DNA of 64,000 bases, taken from contig NZ_JBHUOP010000004.1 in the NCBI RefSeq assembly GCF_042683685.1, positions 310,001 through 374,000 on the forward strand. The letters run 5' to 3'. The DNA comes from Timonella corticicola (GTDB taxonomy: Bacteria > Actinomycetota > Actinomycetes > Actinomycetales > Cellulomonadaceae). How positions within the stretch are numbered: the stretch's first letter is position 1; every line of letters starts with the position of its first letter. Position numbers and translations under genes: made by a program. This document shows positions 15,569-24,481 of the stretch, in pieces. The notes beneath the pieces are model-generated. The model made no database searches. It was given only the letters and a program-made list of their open reading frames with translations, and was not told the origin of the DNA.

Positions 15569-16870
15569 TTAGAACACCCACGAACTCATCGGGGCGTGCG
15601 GCCAACCAAATGCCGTCGATGCTGTGGCAAGCGCACGCGGGTTCACTGCGCGTACGAGGCCCGCCGAGGCCAGTGAGCTGAGCGATGTCCCGCCCAGATA
15701 CACTGCACCAAGGTCACGAATGTCGAGGGTAATATCCGGTGTCTCATCGGTGCGCTCAACGATCGGTGTCCGCGAACCACTTGGCCCGTCGAAAGCGGAC
15801 GCGATGAGTTTCCATCGTCCTGCGTTTGATTCGATCAGGGTGTCGGTCACCTCCAACACAACCTCGACATCGCACGCGTATTGACGACCTTCGAGGGCGG
15901 CCTTGAGATCGATGATTCGCGCCCACACGTTGTCGACGTGATGCATCGTGATGGATCGGTTGTTTTCGAGGCGGGTAACGATTGGATCGTCGATTGGCAG
16001 CATGAACGAATCGGTGTATCCGGTCAGGTCGAATTCGGTGATCACGGACCACAGTTTCCAGGACGCGGCTGGGTCGAGAGCAACAACCTCGCTGGTCATG
16101 ACATGGCCGTTGGGGCCGGTGTTTTCCCAGTTCAATTCGCGATGGAATTTGGTGTATCCAACGGGCTCGCCGTCACGCAGGATCAGGACGATCCGGGTTG
16201 CCTCCCGAGTGTTGGGTGGCGGGGTCACGGTGTGCAGGCGGGTGCGTAGCTCGTCGGTTTCGCGGGTGGCCCAGCCGGGTCGGTTGAGCCCGGTGCCGTT
16301 CACGTTGTGTCCGGCGCGCACGTGCAGGTCTTCGATGATGGGTATGTGTTGGTCGGGGTTGAAGAGTTCGATGCGGACGGTTAGTTCGTCTTCCTCACTT
16401 GCCGATGCCTCGATGAGTGGACGCTGCGCCGCGCTGCGCGGAATGCGACATCTCACGTCGTAGGAAGCGCGGCCATAACCAAAACGTCCGTAGATGCCTG
16501 GTTCCGCTGCGAACAGGACCGAGATAGCCTCGTTCCGGTCGACACAGTCCGCGAAATGCCGCTCAATGATCGATCGGAGCAGACCTTTGCGGCGATGTTG
16601 AGGGTGCACGCCAACCCAGGACAGGCCAGATGCGGGCACGGTCGCGCCCGGAACGTTGAACTGTGCGAAGGCATATGAGGTGTGAAATGCGGCGATCTGC
16701 TCGTTTGGGTCGCGTACCACCACGGAGCGTTCGTCTGGGAACGGCTGGGTCTGTTGAAGGAACGCATCGAGTGATTGTGTGCTGGGGAATGCCCACTGAT
16801 CGAATTCGTAGACGTCCCTTTTGTCCTGGGGCGTCATAGTGGTCACTGTGAAGTTTTCCGGAAATGGCAT
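15569..16870 (-). CDS. eis: Eis-family GNAT N-acetyltransferase with SCP2-like C-terminal domain
   Basis: The 433-residue protein matches the mycobacterial Eis family, which acetylates amines including aminoglycosides. An N-terminal GNAT domain has the acetyl-CoA loop VGVHPQHRRKGLLR and IYGRFGYG, followed by a second GNAT-like domain and a C-terminal sterol-carrier-like domain with DLGAVYLGGTSLSSLA. The chain ends in SSWVF; in Eis the C-terminal Phe carboxylate acts as the general base, and that residue is kept. No ribosome site is obvious. Its natural substrate here is unknown, and resistance should not be assumed. Confidence 0.9.
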   Translation of the reverse strand: MPFPENFTVTTMTPQDKRDVYEFDQWAFPSTQSLDAFLQQTQPFPDERSVVVRDPNEQIAAFHTSYAFAQFNVPGATVPASGLSWVGVHPQHRRKGLLRSIIERHFADCVDRNEAISVLFAAEPGIYGRFGYGRASYDVRCRIPRSAAQRPLIEASASEEDELTVRIELFNPDQHIPIIEDLHVRAGHNVNGTGLNRPGWATRETDELRTRLHTVTPPPNTREATRIVLILRDGEPVGYTKFHRELNWENTGPNGHVMTSEVVALDPAASWKLWSVITEFDLTGYTDSFMLPIDDPIVTRLENNRSITMHHVDNVWARIIDLKAALEGRQYACDVEVVLEVTDTLIESNAGRWKLIASAFDGPSGSRTPIVERTDETPDITLDIRDLGAVYLGGTSLSSLASAGLVRAVNPRALATASTAFGWPHAPMSSWVF

Positions 16871-16935
16871 GGGTTAAGATCATCAGTTTCTTGGATGGAG
16901 TGCAATTGTATTTCGCTGCCGTGCAGCACTTTGCC

Positions 16936-18000
16936 TTACGACGAGATGGTTGCGTTCGCCTGCAGTAGTGCGGTCACAGCACTGTGGTCGCCCTGGACCA
17001 GAATGGATGTGACGGCAGTGTCTTCCCATCGTCTTAGCCCTTCGGCGATTCGAGAGACCGGACCGACCAACGCGACATCGTCGATCAACTCAAGGGGGAT
17101 CAACTCGGCCGCCTTGGCCTTGTCGCTGGGATTACCGGTCTGATACAGGGCTGCCACATCGTCGCAAATCTCGCCATAACCGAGACGTTCCACCGCTGAA
17201 CGGTGGAAGTTAGCTGACTGTGCGCCCATCCCACCGATGTAGAGCGCGAAGAACGGGCGGATCGCGGCAAGGGCGTCATCGAGATTGTCGTGTGCGACTA
17301 CGGGAACCGTGGCACTGACCTCGAATTGTTGAGTGGGGGAGAGGTCCTCGGCACGGCGGGCGAATCCTTCTGCGAGCAGGTCACGGAATTCTGTGTCGAG
17401 CCGTGGAGAGTAGAAGAGCGGAAGCCAACCATCGCAGATTTCGGCGGCCAAGGCGATGTTCTTTGGGCCTTCCGCAGCAAGATGAATCGGTAGATCCGTC
17501 CGTAGTGGGTGCACCGTGGACTTGAGGGCCTTACCCAACCCCGTCACGCCCTCACCCGACTCGGGAGCGAGTGGCAACTGGTAGAAGCGTCCGCGCGCCG
17601 TCACCGGTGCTTCGCGGCGGAAGGTCTGCCGCACGATGTCCACGTACTCGCGGGTCCGAGCAAGCGGGCGTGCATATGGCTGCCCATACCAGCCCTCGAC
17701 CACTTGCGGGCCGGAGACGCCGAGTCCCATGATGAACCTGCCGCCGCTGAGGTGATCGAGCGTGATCGCCGCCATGGCAGCGGCGGTTGGCGTGCGAGCA
17801 CTCATCTGCATAACTGCAGTTCCCAGCCGGATGTTCTTGGTCGTGGCTCCCCACCACGCGAGGGGAGTGAGCGCATCTGAGCCATAGGCCTCGGATGTCC
17901 AGAACGAATCCACCCCGGCATCGTCTGCGGCGAGGATCGCCTGCTCTATGCCTGATGGCGGTCCAGATTGCCAATAGCCTGCGTTGATGCCAATACGCAT
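16936..18000 (-). CDS. LLM-class F420-dependent oxidoreductase
   Basis: The 354-residue protein is a luciferase-like monooxygenase fold enzyme of the actinobacterial F420-dependent branch. It starts MRIGINAGYW and contains GVDSFWTSEAYGSDAL, IRLGTAVMQMSARTP and DHLSGGRFIMGLGVSGPQV, where the cofactor sits. The substrate is not predictable. GAGGGG lies before the ATG. It stands 65 bp upstream of eis in the same direction. Its need for F420 agrees with the cofE gene at 35461. Use of F420 rather than FMN is inferred from the subfamily pattern and is not certain. Confidence 0.9.
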   Translation of the reverse strand: MRIGINAGYWQSGPPSGIEQAILAADDAGVDSFWTSEAYGSDALTPLAWWGATTKNIRLGTAVMQMSARTPTAAAMAAITLDHLSGGRFIMGLGVSGPQVVEGWYGQPYARPLARTREYVDIVRQTFRREAPVTARGRFYQLPLAPESGEGVTGLGKALKSTVHPLRTDLPIHLAAEGPKNIALAAEICDGWLPLFYSPRLDTEFRDLLAEGFARRAEDLSPTQQFEVSATVPVVAHDNLDDALAAIRPFFALYIGGMGAQSANFHRSAVERLGYGEICDDVAALYQTGNPSDKAKAAELIPLELIDDVALVGPVSRIAEGLRRWEDTAVTSILVQGDHSAVTALLQANATISS

Positions 18001-18034
18001 GTGCGCCCCTCATCGTTGAAGTGTTGCACCTAGT

Positions 18035-19009
18035 TTACGTGCGCGACCGCTCAACCAGGGTGTTGACGAGTCCTGCGGCCTCAGCGGAACGCTTCATCGT
18101 CACAACGAATCGGCGGTTCCGTGACAGTTTGAGTTCCAAGGCCTCCCCGCTGCGCAGGATGATGCCCACCGTGCCGTCGAGTGCAGTGCGGAAACCAAAA
18201 CCACCAAACTGTTTCATCGCATTCACGTGGGTCGTGTCCGCCTCAATGATCTCGTGCAGCGGAACCTCGCGTTTGATGAACTTCAGGGCAGACTTGACGC
18301 TTACACCTCTGTCATCAACCCGGATATCGAACACAGCGAAACCTGCCATAAGAGCTAGAACCGTCAGTGGAACAACAAGCATAGGCACAGCCTCAAGCAG
18401 TAGAAGGGTGCCCGCCACAATGAATGTGGTGGCTCCACCGACCCACACCATCGGCCAAGAGATCTCGCGGCTCACCCAAACGCCCGACTCTGTGTCCGAG
18501 AGTCGCTGCCGAGGCGCCGTCTCGCTGGGGGTAGCGTGAACGGGAAGCGATGCGGGTTTGGGAAGCGCCCAGGCCAACAAGGCACCCAGCGCGACCCCGA
18601 TGATCGCACCTAGAGCAACGTACCCGAAGTGTTCGTCGAGTTGAGATGCATCTTCAAGCCCTCGGGCCGCATACGCGGTGGAGATCGGAATGGCAGCGAA
18701 CAACGCCCCTAGGAAATTATTAGTCACTACGCCGATGCGTTGGGTGCTGATGTCTTTTCCGACCCAGGCGAAGAGAACGGTCATTCCGACAAGTAGCGGA
18801 CCACCGATATACACCAGCGGCCACACTAGATCCCCAAGTGTTCCAAAAGCGTCTGGCCCGTTCGACCCCCAGTGATGTGGAATCAGTGCTGGCAACTCGT
18901 CCTGCCACCGAAACGGAACGATGGCACCCAATGACAGCATCGCCAAGGGGATCACCGCAGCGAACATCCAGAATCGGATGCTGAGGTGAGTAAAGCGAGA
19001 TGTGGTCAT
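18035..19009 (-). CDS. DUF1648 membrane protein paired with GntR regulator
   Basis: The 324-residue protein has about six membrane helices. Near the N-terminus is PALIPHHWGSNGPDAFG, the DUF1648 block, where His-Trp-Gly lies after the first helix. The C-terminal 90 residues form a soluble PH-like part (VPLHEIIEADTTHVNAMKQF). Its start overlaps the stop of the YtrA-type GntR regulator by 4 bp, so the two are co-translated. Such pairs occur widely in Gram-positives, with proposed roles in envelope stress; that is context, not proof. Confidence 0.85.
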   Translation of the reverse strand: MTTSRFTHLSIRFWMFAAVIPLAMLSLGAIVPFRWQDELPALIPHHWGSNGPDAFGTLGDLVWPLVYIGGPLLVGMTVLFAWVGKDISTQRIGVVTNNFLGALFAAIPISTAYAARGLEDASQLDEHFGYVALGAIIGVALGALLAWALPKPASLPVHATPSETAPRQRLSDTESGVWVSREISWPMVWVGGATTFIVAGTLLLLEAVPMLVVPLTVLALMAGFAVFDIRVDDRGVSVKSALKFIKREVPLHEIIEADTTHVNAMKQFGGFGFRTALDGTVGIILRSGEALELKLSRNRRFVVTMKRSAEAAGLVNTLVERSRT

Positions 19010-19359
19010 TTGAGTGCCTCCTTCACAAGGGCGAGGACGGTTTGCGAGGGGAGTTGGGCGTCTGCTGTGGCTAAGACCAACTGGTCGATTGCGCTCAGCA
19101 CAGATTCCGGGACCACTTCCGAGTGAGCGGTGACAAGGGCACCCCGTCCGCGACGAAGCTCAATATGCCCCTCATCGCGGAGGATCTGATAGGCGTGCAA
19201 TACGGTGTGTAGATTCACTTCGAGGGCGGCGGCCACCTGCCGTGCTGGTGGCAGTTTGTCACCGGGAACCAAATCACCGCGCGATACCGCGACACGGACC
19301 TGATGTGCGATCTGTTCAAAGATCGGTTCACTTGACACGGTGTCAACTCGAAACAGCAT
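19006..19359 (-). CDS. GntR-family regulator, YtrA subfamily
   Basis: The 117-residue protein is a short GntR regulator. The winged-helix domain runs from EPIFEQIAHQVRVAVSRGDL through LPPARQVAAALEVNLHTVLHAYQILRDEG (about residues 11-75). The short helical tail of about 40 residues is typical of the YtrA group, which usually controls a linked membrane or ABC gene. The overlapping DUF1648 gene is the obvious target together with its own promoter. A TTGACACGGTGTCAA palindrome lies within codons 5-9 (19332-19346) and could be an internal operator. Confidence 0.92.
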   Translation of the reverse strand: MLFRVDTVSSEPIFEQIAHQVRVAVSRGDLVPGDKLPPARQVAAALEVNLHTVLHAYQILRDEGHIELRRGRGALVTAHSEVVPESVLSAIDQLVLATADAQLPSQTVLALVKEALK

Positions 19360-19426
19360 ACTTCAATACTACTTGTTATATTTAAACCAAAACAAGTTGA
19401 GGCGATGTTTCCAGAGTAGAGTGTAC

Positions 19427-19463
19427 AAAAACGGCTGCCCGCAGGTACGCGCAGGCAGCCGTT
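19427..19463 (-). terminator. Terminator of cysE
   Basis: A 10-bp stem (AACGGCTGCC/GGCAGCCGTT) is followed on the minus strand by TTTTGT, 37 bp past the cysE stop. Confidence 0.85.
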
Positions 19464-19499
19464 GAACTTCCGGTCGTTGGGTGACCGCAAGGCAGGATG

Positions 19500-20084
19500 T
19501 CAGATGAAGATCGCAGGGTCCTCGCAGTGGTCCACGAGCGGTGCCTCCTTCGGACGGGTGCGGATCGTTGCGGGAACTCCAACGGCAACAGCGCCAGCAG
19601 GAATGTCCTTCACGACTACCGCGTTTGCGCCGATCTGAGCATTGTCGCCAACCCAAATCGCGCCAAGCACCTTTGCCCCCGCACCGATGACAACACCGTT
19701 GCCGATGGTGGGGTGCCTTTTCCCATGAGTCATCGACCGGCCGCCAAGCGTCACACCATGGAAAAGCGTGACGTCGTCTCCCACAACCGCAGTCTCGCCG
19801 ATCACGACGCCCATACCGTGATCGATGAAGATGCGACGGCCAAGAGTCGCACCAGGATGTATCTCGACTCCGGTCAACGACCTCGTGAACTGCGAAGCGA
19901 TGCGCGCAAACAACTTGAACCCCGGAACGTGCCAGAGGCGGTGGTTGAACCGATGCGCCCACAGTGCATGCAACCCTGGGTAACCCAGAGCAATCTCTAG
20001 GGTGCTGCGCGCTGCAGGATCGCGCTCGCGAGCAGCGGCGAGGTCTTCCTTTAACATGCGATACGCATTCTTGAGAGAAGCCAA
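19500..20084 (-). CDS. cysE: Serine O-acetyltransferase
   Basis: CysE makes O-acetylserine from serine and acetyl-CoA, the precursor CysK turns into cysteine. The roughly 194-residue protein has a short helical N-terminus and a left-handed beta-helix of hexapeptide repeats, with the active histidine in IFIDHGMGVVIGETAVVGDD and the TLGGRSMTHGKRHP loop. The frame is open to 20162. I chose a TTG at 20084 because AGGAAAGG lies 8 nt upstream; an ATG at 20057 would also give a normal short-form enzyme. It follows cysK with a hairpin between them, and both lie behind a cysteine-rich leader ORF. Confidence 0.92.
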   Translation of the reverse strand: MASLKNAYRMLKEDLAAARERDPAARSTLEIALGYPGLHALWAHRFNHRLWHVPGFKLFARIASQFTRSLTGVEIHPGATLGRRIFIDHGMGVVIGETAVVGDDVTLFHGVTLGGRSMTHGKRHPTIGNGVVIGAGAKVLGAIWVGDNAQIGANAVVVKDIPAGAVAVGVPATIRTRPKEAPLVDHCEDPAIFI

Positions 20085-20197
20085 CTCGGCAGCCTTTCCT
20101 AGAGAGTTCAGGTCATATGAGGTGTTGAAGGCTGATGCGGTGGAACAGCCAGCGAGAGTCATAACCGATCATGACGCTCTTTGATTCCAACCGAATA

Positions 20198-20236
20198 CGG
20201 CTCTGCCGCCACGTGAGATACGCGGCGGCAGAGCCG
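20198..20236 (-). terminator. Hairpin between cysK and cysE
   Basis: A perfect 13-bp GC-rich stem (CGGCTCTGCCGCC and its complement) with a 13-nt loop lies 14 bp past the cysK stop. There is no T-run, so it may only reduce read-through into cysE or protect the cysK mRNA end. Confidence 0.7.
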
Positions 20237-20249
20237 AACCAGATTCTAC

Positions 20250-21185
20250 TCAGTCAAGCAGGTCTGCGTAGAGAATCGAGGAGAGGTAGCGCTCACCGAA
20301 CGAAGGGATGATGACGACGATGGTCTTGCCATCGTTCTCCGGGCGCTGTGCAACCTGAAGTGCCGCGTTGATCGCTGCACCGGAAGAAATACCGACCAAG
20401 AGGCCTTCTTCCTTGGCGGCGCGGCGTGCGTAATCAACGGCTGTGTCGGCGTTGACGTCAATGACCTCGTCGTAGATCTCGGTGTTCAGAATCTCAGGGA
20501 CGAAGTTCGCGCCAATTCCCTGAATCTTGTGTGGACCAGGTGCGCCACCGTTCAGGATTGGGGATTCCTCAGGCTCGACGGCGATGATCTGCACCCCAGG
20601 CTTGCGCTCCTTGAGTACCTCGCCAACACCGGTGATGGTTCCACCGGTTCCAATACCGGCAACGACAATGTCAACGCCACCATCGGTGTCGTTCCAGATT
20701 TCCTCTGCAGTGGTCTTGCGGTGGATCTCAGCGTTTGCCTCGTTGGCGAACTGCTTTGCAAGGATTGCGCCCTCGCGCTCGGCGACTACCTCGTTCGCTG
20801 CGTCGACGGCACCCTTCATGCCTCCCGATCCTGGTGTGAGGATCAGTTCCGCACCGAAAGCGCGCAGCAGGGCGCGGCGTTCCTTGGACATGGTCTCTGG
20901 CATCGTGAGCACAACGTTGTATCCGCGCGCTGCGCCGACCATGGCCAGTGCGATACCGGTGTTACCCGAGGTCGCCTCAACGATCGTGCCGCCTGGCTTA
21001 AGTGCGCCGGCTGCTTCGGCAGCGTCGACGATCGCCACGCCGATGCGGTCCTTAACGGAGTTCGCTGGGTTGTAGAACTCGAGTTTCGCCAGGACGGTGG
21101 CGCCAGCGCCTTCGGTGAGCTTGTTGAGGCGAACAAGAGGAGTGTTTCCGACGACCTTAGTGACGTCCTCGTAAATGCGAGCCAT
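20250..21185 (-). CDS. cysK: Cysteine synthase A (O-acetylserine sulfhydrylase)
   Basis: CysK makes cysteine from O-acetylserine and sulfide with PLP. The 311-residue protein has the PLP lysine at Lys45 in NPANSVKDRIG, the substrate loop ATSGNTGIAL (71-80), and the phosphate-binding GTGGTITG. The ending GERYLSSILYADLLD is typical of the family. AAAGGA lies before the ATG. A long leader of at least 195 nt separates it from a leader ORF ending in Cys-Cys-Cys-Leu (21380-21460), pointing to control by cysteinyl-tRNA supply. cysE lies downstream in the same direction. Confidence 0.97.
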   Translation of the reverse strand: MARIYEDVTKVVGNTPLVRLNKLTEGAGATVLAKLEFYNPANSVKDRIGVAIVDAAEAAGALKPGGTIVEATSGNTGIALAMVGAARGYNVVLTMPETMSKERRALLRAFGAELILTPGSGGMKGAVDAANEVVAEREGAILAKQFANEANAEIHRKTTAEEIWNDTDGGVDIVVAGIGTGGTITGVGEVLKERKPGVQIIAVEPEESPILNGGAPGPHKIQGIGANFVPEILNTEIYDEVIDVNADTAVDYARRAAKEEGLLVGISSGAAINAALQVAQRPENDGKTIVVIIPSFGERYLSSILYADLLD

Positions 21186-21379
21186 GGTGCTTCCTTTGTG
21201 TTGAGCGGTTTGTTAGTGCTGGATGTGCGTGAACACGAATCGTGCGTGGGTGATACCCGGAGCTAAACCAGAAGAATCTGCGCGTTGTGATGTGTTCAAC
21301 TACTGCCGATCAAACGCGAGACTACGGGCGTAGGGTCTGGAGCATTGTCGATAGGGGCAGCCCTATGTGCGGCAACGCT
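21186..21379 (-). promoter_or_regulatory. cysK leader between poly-Cys ORF and cysK
   Basis: This 194-nt stretch holds only a small ATAGGG/CCCTAT hairpin just after the leader stop and the cysK ribosome site. No terminator with a T-run is visible. Control would therefore more likely work through Rho or masking of the ribosome site than through an intrinsic attenuator. Upstream, 21461-21722 shows no gene. Confidence 0.45.
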
Positions 21380-21460
21380 CTAAAGACAACAACAAGCAGG
21401 GATCAAACAAGGAGAAGACGCGAGACCTGAGACGGGAGCTGTGGCGTTACGAGCGAGCAC
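21380..21460 (-). CDS. Poly-cysteine leader peptide upstream of cysK
   Basis: This 26-codon ORF begins with GTG at 21460, six bases after AAAGGA, and ends PCLIPACCCL then TAG. Four of the last nine residues are Cys, including three consecutive TGT codons just before the stop. It lies upstream of cysK-cysE on the same strand. Such layouts are known as cysteine-responsive attenuators in mycobacteria, where ribosomes stall at Cys codons when cysteinyl-tRNA is short and the downstream operon is opened. The ORF, its ribosome site and its position are read from the sequence; the regulatory role is inferred. Confidence 0.72.
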   Translation of the reverse strand: MLARNATAPVSGLASSPCLIPACCCL

Positions 21461-21722
21461 CGCGGGTCCTTTCTGCGTCAAGAAGATGGTAGTCGCATGT
21501 GAGCGACGCGGAGTTGGCCTCCGAGTTCAGAATCTACGGCAACTTCAGCGCGCGGTCTATCCCGAATGTTTCGTCATGTGAACAGGCGTGGAGTTTGTCA
21601 TCGCGGCAAACGTCCCTAACTGGCAAAAATATGCGGTTCTCTGACCGCGCGGCGTCTCAATAAATAACTTTCGATTTGTTCGCGATGTGGGACAAATCTG
21701 ATGATATGAAGGTCGATAATGG

Positions 21723-21762
21723 CAAGATGCCGAGCCTTGGTTACCCAAGGCTCGGCATCTTG
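21723..21762 (-). terminator. Hairpin downstream of tRNA-Pro
   Basis: A perfect stem of about 17 bp (AAGATGCCGAGCCTTGG and complement) with a 4-nt loop begins 4 bp past the tRNA-Pro 3' end. There is no strong T-run, but position and strength support termination. Confidence 0.8.
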
Positions 21763-21765
21763 TGT

Positions 21766-21842
<77 letters not shown>

Positions 21843-22113
21843 GTGTGTTCCCGTGGTCGGACCAACGAACAAAGACTCTAGTGTGTCTGTCCTGCAACGG
21901 CAAATCTTAAAACTGAGTTGTTCCGGTCAGGGGGATTTGCATTGAGGCCCGAACATGCTGCTACTATTTTCTTCGTCGCAACGGTCTGACGTCGCACAGA
22001 CAGATTGCCGTATCGTGACATCTACGGGACAAGATTCGTATCGCCTCGCAAGCGAGCAGGTCGGATAAGGATTTTGAATCTGCGAAGACATTCGCTAGAG
22101 TAGATGAAGTCAA

Positions 22114-22187
22114 GCGGGTGTAGCTTAATGGTAAAGCCTTAGTCTTCCAAACTAATGACGCGAGTTCGATTCTCGTCACCCGCTCCA
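22114..22187 (+). tRNA. tRNA-Gly (anticodon TCC)
   Basis: This is a 74-nt cloverleaf with acceptor GCGGGTG/CACCCGC, a D-arm containing AATGGTAAAG, anticodon stem TTAGT/ACTAA around CTTCCAA, and T-loop GTTCGATTC. The 3' CCA is encoded. The 270 bp between the two divergent tRNAs holds no gene. Confidence 0.97.
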
Positions 22188-22191
22188 TTTC

Positions 22192-22233
22192 AGTAGGGCC
22201 GACAGTTAATAGCTGTCGGCCCTACTTGTTTTT
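22192..22233 (+). terminator. Terminator of tRNA-Gly
   Basis: A perfect 14-bp stem (AGTAGGGCCGACAG and complement) with a 7-nt loop is followed by TGTTTTT. Confidence 0.95.
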
Positions 22234-22250
22234 CCAGCCACGATTACCCT

Positions 22251-22316
22251 GATGTGCGCCGGTATCCCTCCCGTGTCCCTATAGCCGGTAGTTCATGGCC
22301 CTGATGTTTGATGGCT
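22251..22316. repeat. Dispersed intergenic repeat, family D, copy 2
   Basis: It aligns with 11554-11623 in order and spacing of several blocks (ATAGCC, CATGG, ATGT, TGAYGG). Like copy 1, it lies directly after a stable-RNA terminator. Confidence 0.5.
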
Positions 22317-22454
22317 GCGCATATCTTGAACCGTTCTTTGGTTTTCCTCGCGGGTCCGTGCAGCCCCTAGGCACAGATCGACCCCAAACACCACAGAACG
22401 GTTGAGGCAGGGAAGCAATTGCTCGTGCTTGGTGCCAGGATATGGCTGTGCAGT

Positions 22455-22547
22455 GCACTCGCAATGCTTTTCTTCCGTTGAGAGTTACCAAAAGTGCACT
22501 CGTAGTGTGTGAGAGTACGGAAAAGTGCACTCTCAGGGGAGGGACGC
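22455..22547. repeat. Dispersed hairpin repeat, family C, diverged copy
   Basis: It shares GTGCACTCGCAA, TTCCGTTGAGAGT, TGAGAGTACGGA and TGCACTCTCAG with 55907-55985 in the same order. In this copy the two inner TGAGAGT...GTGCACTC units are direct rather than inverted, so it no longer forms a perfect stem. The rest of 22317-22856 holds no gene I can support and must contain the tig promoter. Confidence 0.7.
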
Positions 22548-22856
22548 ATCTCACGCGGTGTGAATTATGACTTACCCCCGGCTCATGACGTAGGATTCTT
22601 AGGTTAGTCTCGTCCGCCTTCTTGGGTTATGGGCGCTTGCAACGTCAAGGGATCACACCGGCTAGGTTGATGCATTGTCTATTGCGGGTCTGTGCTGTCG
22701 CGGCGGCGGGATATGAAGAGCATCGTGGGTTGCCAGGACACTTAGGCACACTGAACTTCGTTCGCGGAGTACATGTGGCAAGAAGGTCAGCGCCCAAGCA
22801 CCATAAGTCGTGCCCGCATATTGCGCGGGCAAACTACCAAGTTGGAGACCATCGAA

Positions 22857-24200
22857 GTGAAGAGCACCGTCGAGAACCTGGACCCGACTAAGGCCAAGCT
22901 GACCGTCGAGGTGGAGTTCGACGAGCTCCAGCCAGCGATTGAGCACGCCTACGGTCACATCGCCCAGGACATCTCCGTTCCAGGCTTCCGCAAGGGCAAG
23001 GTTCCACCACGCATCATCGACCAGCGTGTTGGCAAGGCCGCTGTCCTGGAACACGCCATCAATGAAGCACTGCCAGGCTTCTACCGTGACGCAATCGCTC
23101 AGTCGGACCTGCGTCCGCTCGGCCAGCCGTCGGTTGAGGTAACCAAGGCTCCTCTCGGTGACAACGAGGGCGGCACCCTTGAGTTCGTCGTAGAGCTCGA
23201 GGTTCGCCCAGAGTTCGAACTGCCATCGTTCGAGGGTCTTTCCCTTGAGGTGTCAAACGCTGAGGTGTCCGACGAAGACGTTGCGGGTCGTCTCGACGCA
23301 CTGCGTGCGCGCTTCGGCACCCTCGTCGGCGTTGACCGCCCAGCGGCTGAGGGCGACTTCGTTGTCCTCGACCTGAGCGCAAAGATCGGTGACGAGGAAG
23401 TGGACAACGTCTCGGGCGTTTCCTACGAGGTTGGCTCGGGCAACATGCTCGAAGGCCTCGATGAGGCACTGACCGGTCTGTCCGCTGGCGAGACCACCAC
23501 CTTCGTCGCCCCACTCGCCGGTGGCGAGCGCGCGGGTGAAGAGGCAAACGTTACTGTGACCGCGACCTCGGTCAAGGAGCGCGAGCTTCCTGAGGCTGAC
23601 GATGACTTCGCTCAGATGGCCTCGGAATTCGACACCATCGAAGAGCTCAAGGCCGACCTTGTCGAGCAGGCCAAGTCGATCTCCGTATCGAACCAGGCCG
23701 TTGCCGCACGCGACCTCCTGCTGGAAGAGCTCAACAAGATTGAGTTCGCATTGCCACAGGGTGTTATCGAGGCTGAGGTGCACCGCCACCTTGAGGGTGA
23801 AGGTCGTCTTGAGGATGATGAGCACCGTGCCGAGGTCACCGAGGACACCAACAAGGCCCTCAAGAACCAGATCCTGCTCGACACCCTCGCTGAGAAGCTC
23901 GAGGTCAAGGTCGGCCAGCAGGAACTGCTCGACTACATGATCAACGCTTCGCGTCAGTACGGCATGGACCCACAGCAGTTCATCTCCGCACTCGACCAGC
24001 AGGGCCAGATCCCAGCGATGGTCGGTGAGGTGGCTCGATCGAAGTCGCTCGCAATCGCGCTGCGCAAGGTCGAGGTCAAGGACGCTGACGGAAACGTCGT
24101 TGACCTGACCGAGTTCATCGGCTCCGATGAGGACGACGCGGCTCAGGAAGCACTCAACGCTGCAATGGCTCAGGCTTCTGAGGCTGTGGAAGAGAACTGA
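22857..24200 (+). CDS. tig: Trigger factor
   Basis: Trigger factor is the ribosome-bound chaperone and prolyl isomerase. The 447-residue protein has the ribosome-docking domain with the GFRKGKVPPRI signature (the GFRxGKxP loop), the FKBP-type isomerase domain in the middle (EGDFVVLDLSAKIGDEEVDN), and a helical C-terminal chaperone domain with an acidic tail. The frame is open 28 codons upstream, but the GTG at 22857 gives the standard N-terminus and follows GGAGA by about 8 nt. tig before clpP1-clpP2-clpX is the usual bacterial order. A strong terminator follows. Confidence 0.97.
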   Translation: MKSTVENLDPTKAKLTVEVEFDELQPAIEHAYGHIAQDISVPGFRKGKVPPRIIDQRVGKAAVLEHAINEALPGFYRDAIAQSDLRPLGQPSVEVTKAPLGDNEGGTLEFVVELEVRPEFELPSFEGLSLEVSNAEVSDEDVAGRLDALRARFGTLVGVDRPAAEGDFVVLDLSAKIGDEEVDNVSGVSYEVGSGNMLEGLDEALTGLSAGETTTFVAPLAGGERAGEEANVTVTATSVKERELPEADDDFAQMASEFDTIEELKADLVEQAKSISVSNQAVAARDLLLEELNKIEFALPQGVIEAEVHRHLEGEGRLEDDEHRAEVTEDTNKALKNQILLDTLAEKLEVKVGQQELLDYMINASRQYGMDPQQFISALDQQGQIPAMVGEVARSKSLAIALRKVEVKDADGNVVDLTEFIGSDEDDAAQEALNAAMAQASEAVEEN

Positions 24201-24216
24201 TTTCAGTGCGTTCTAG

Positions 24217-24247
24217 GGCGGCACCCCCGTACGGGGTGCCGCCCTTC
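24217..24247 (+). terminator. Terminator of tig
   Basis: A 12-bp stem (GGGCGGCACCCC and complement) with a 5-nt loop lies 16 bp past the tig stop. The T-run is short. The remaining 24248-24481 is the clpP1 promoter region. Confidence 0.85.
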
Positions 24248-24481
24248 GCGTACCCGGCCACACCGGGAAAATACTTGCCGACGACACCCGGGGAATCGTC
24301 GTCAAGCCTGCCGAACATGGTGGTCGGCAGTGCGCCGGCTATCGCTGAGAGCGGAACCCCAGCCGATACATTGCCCCCAGTGTGCGCCTTGAGCGAAACG
24401 CCCCCGTTCTGGGAGTTTTTGCCTCTGGGTTCGCGTTAAGGTCGAGACAGCATTTACAGCGAAATTTTGATGGGAGTAAGC

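Noticed and set aside
24206..24439. 77-codon ORF between tig and clpP1
   Set aside because: It reads across the tig terminator and has no start signal.
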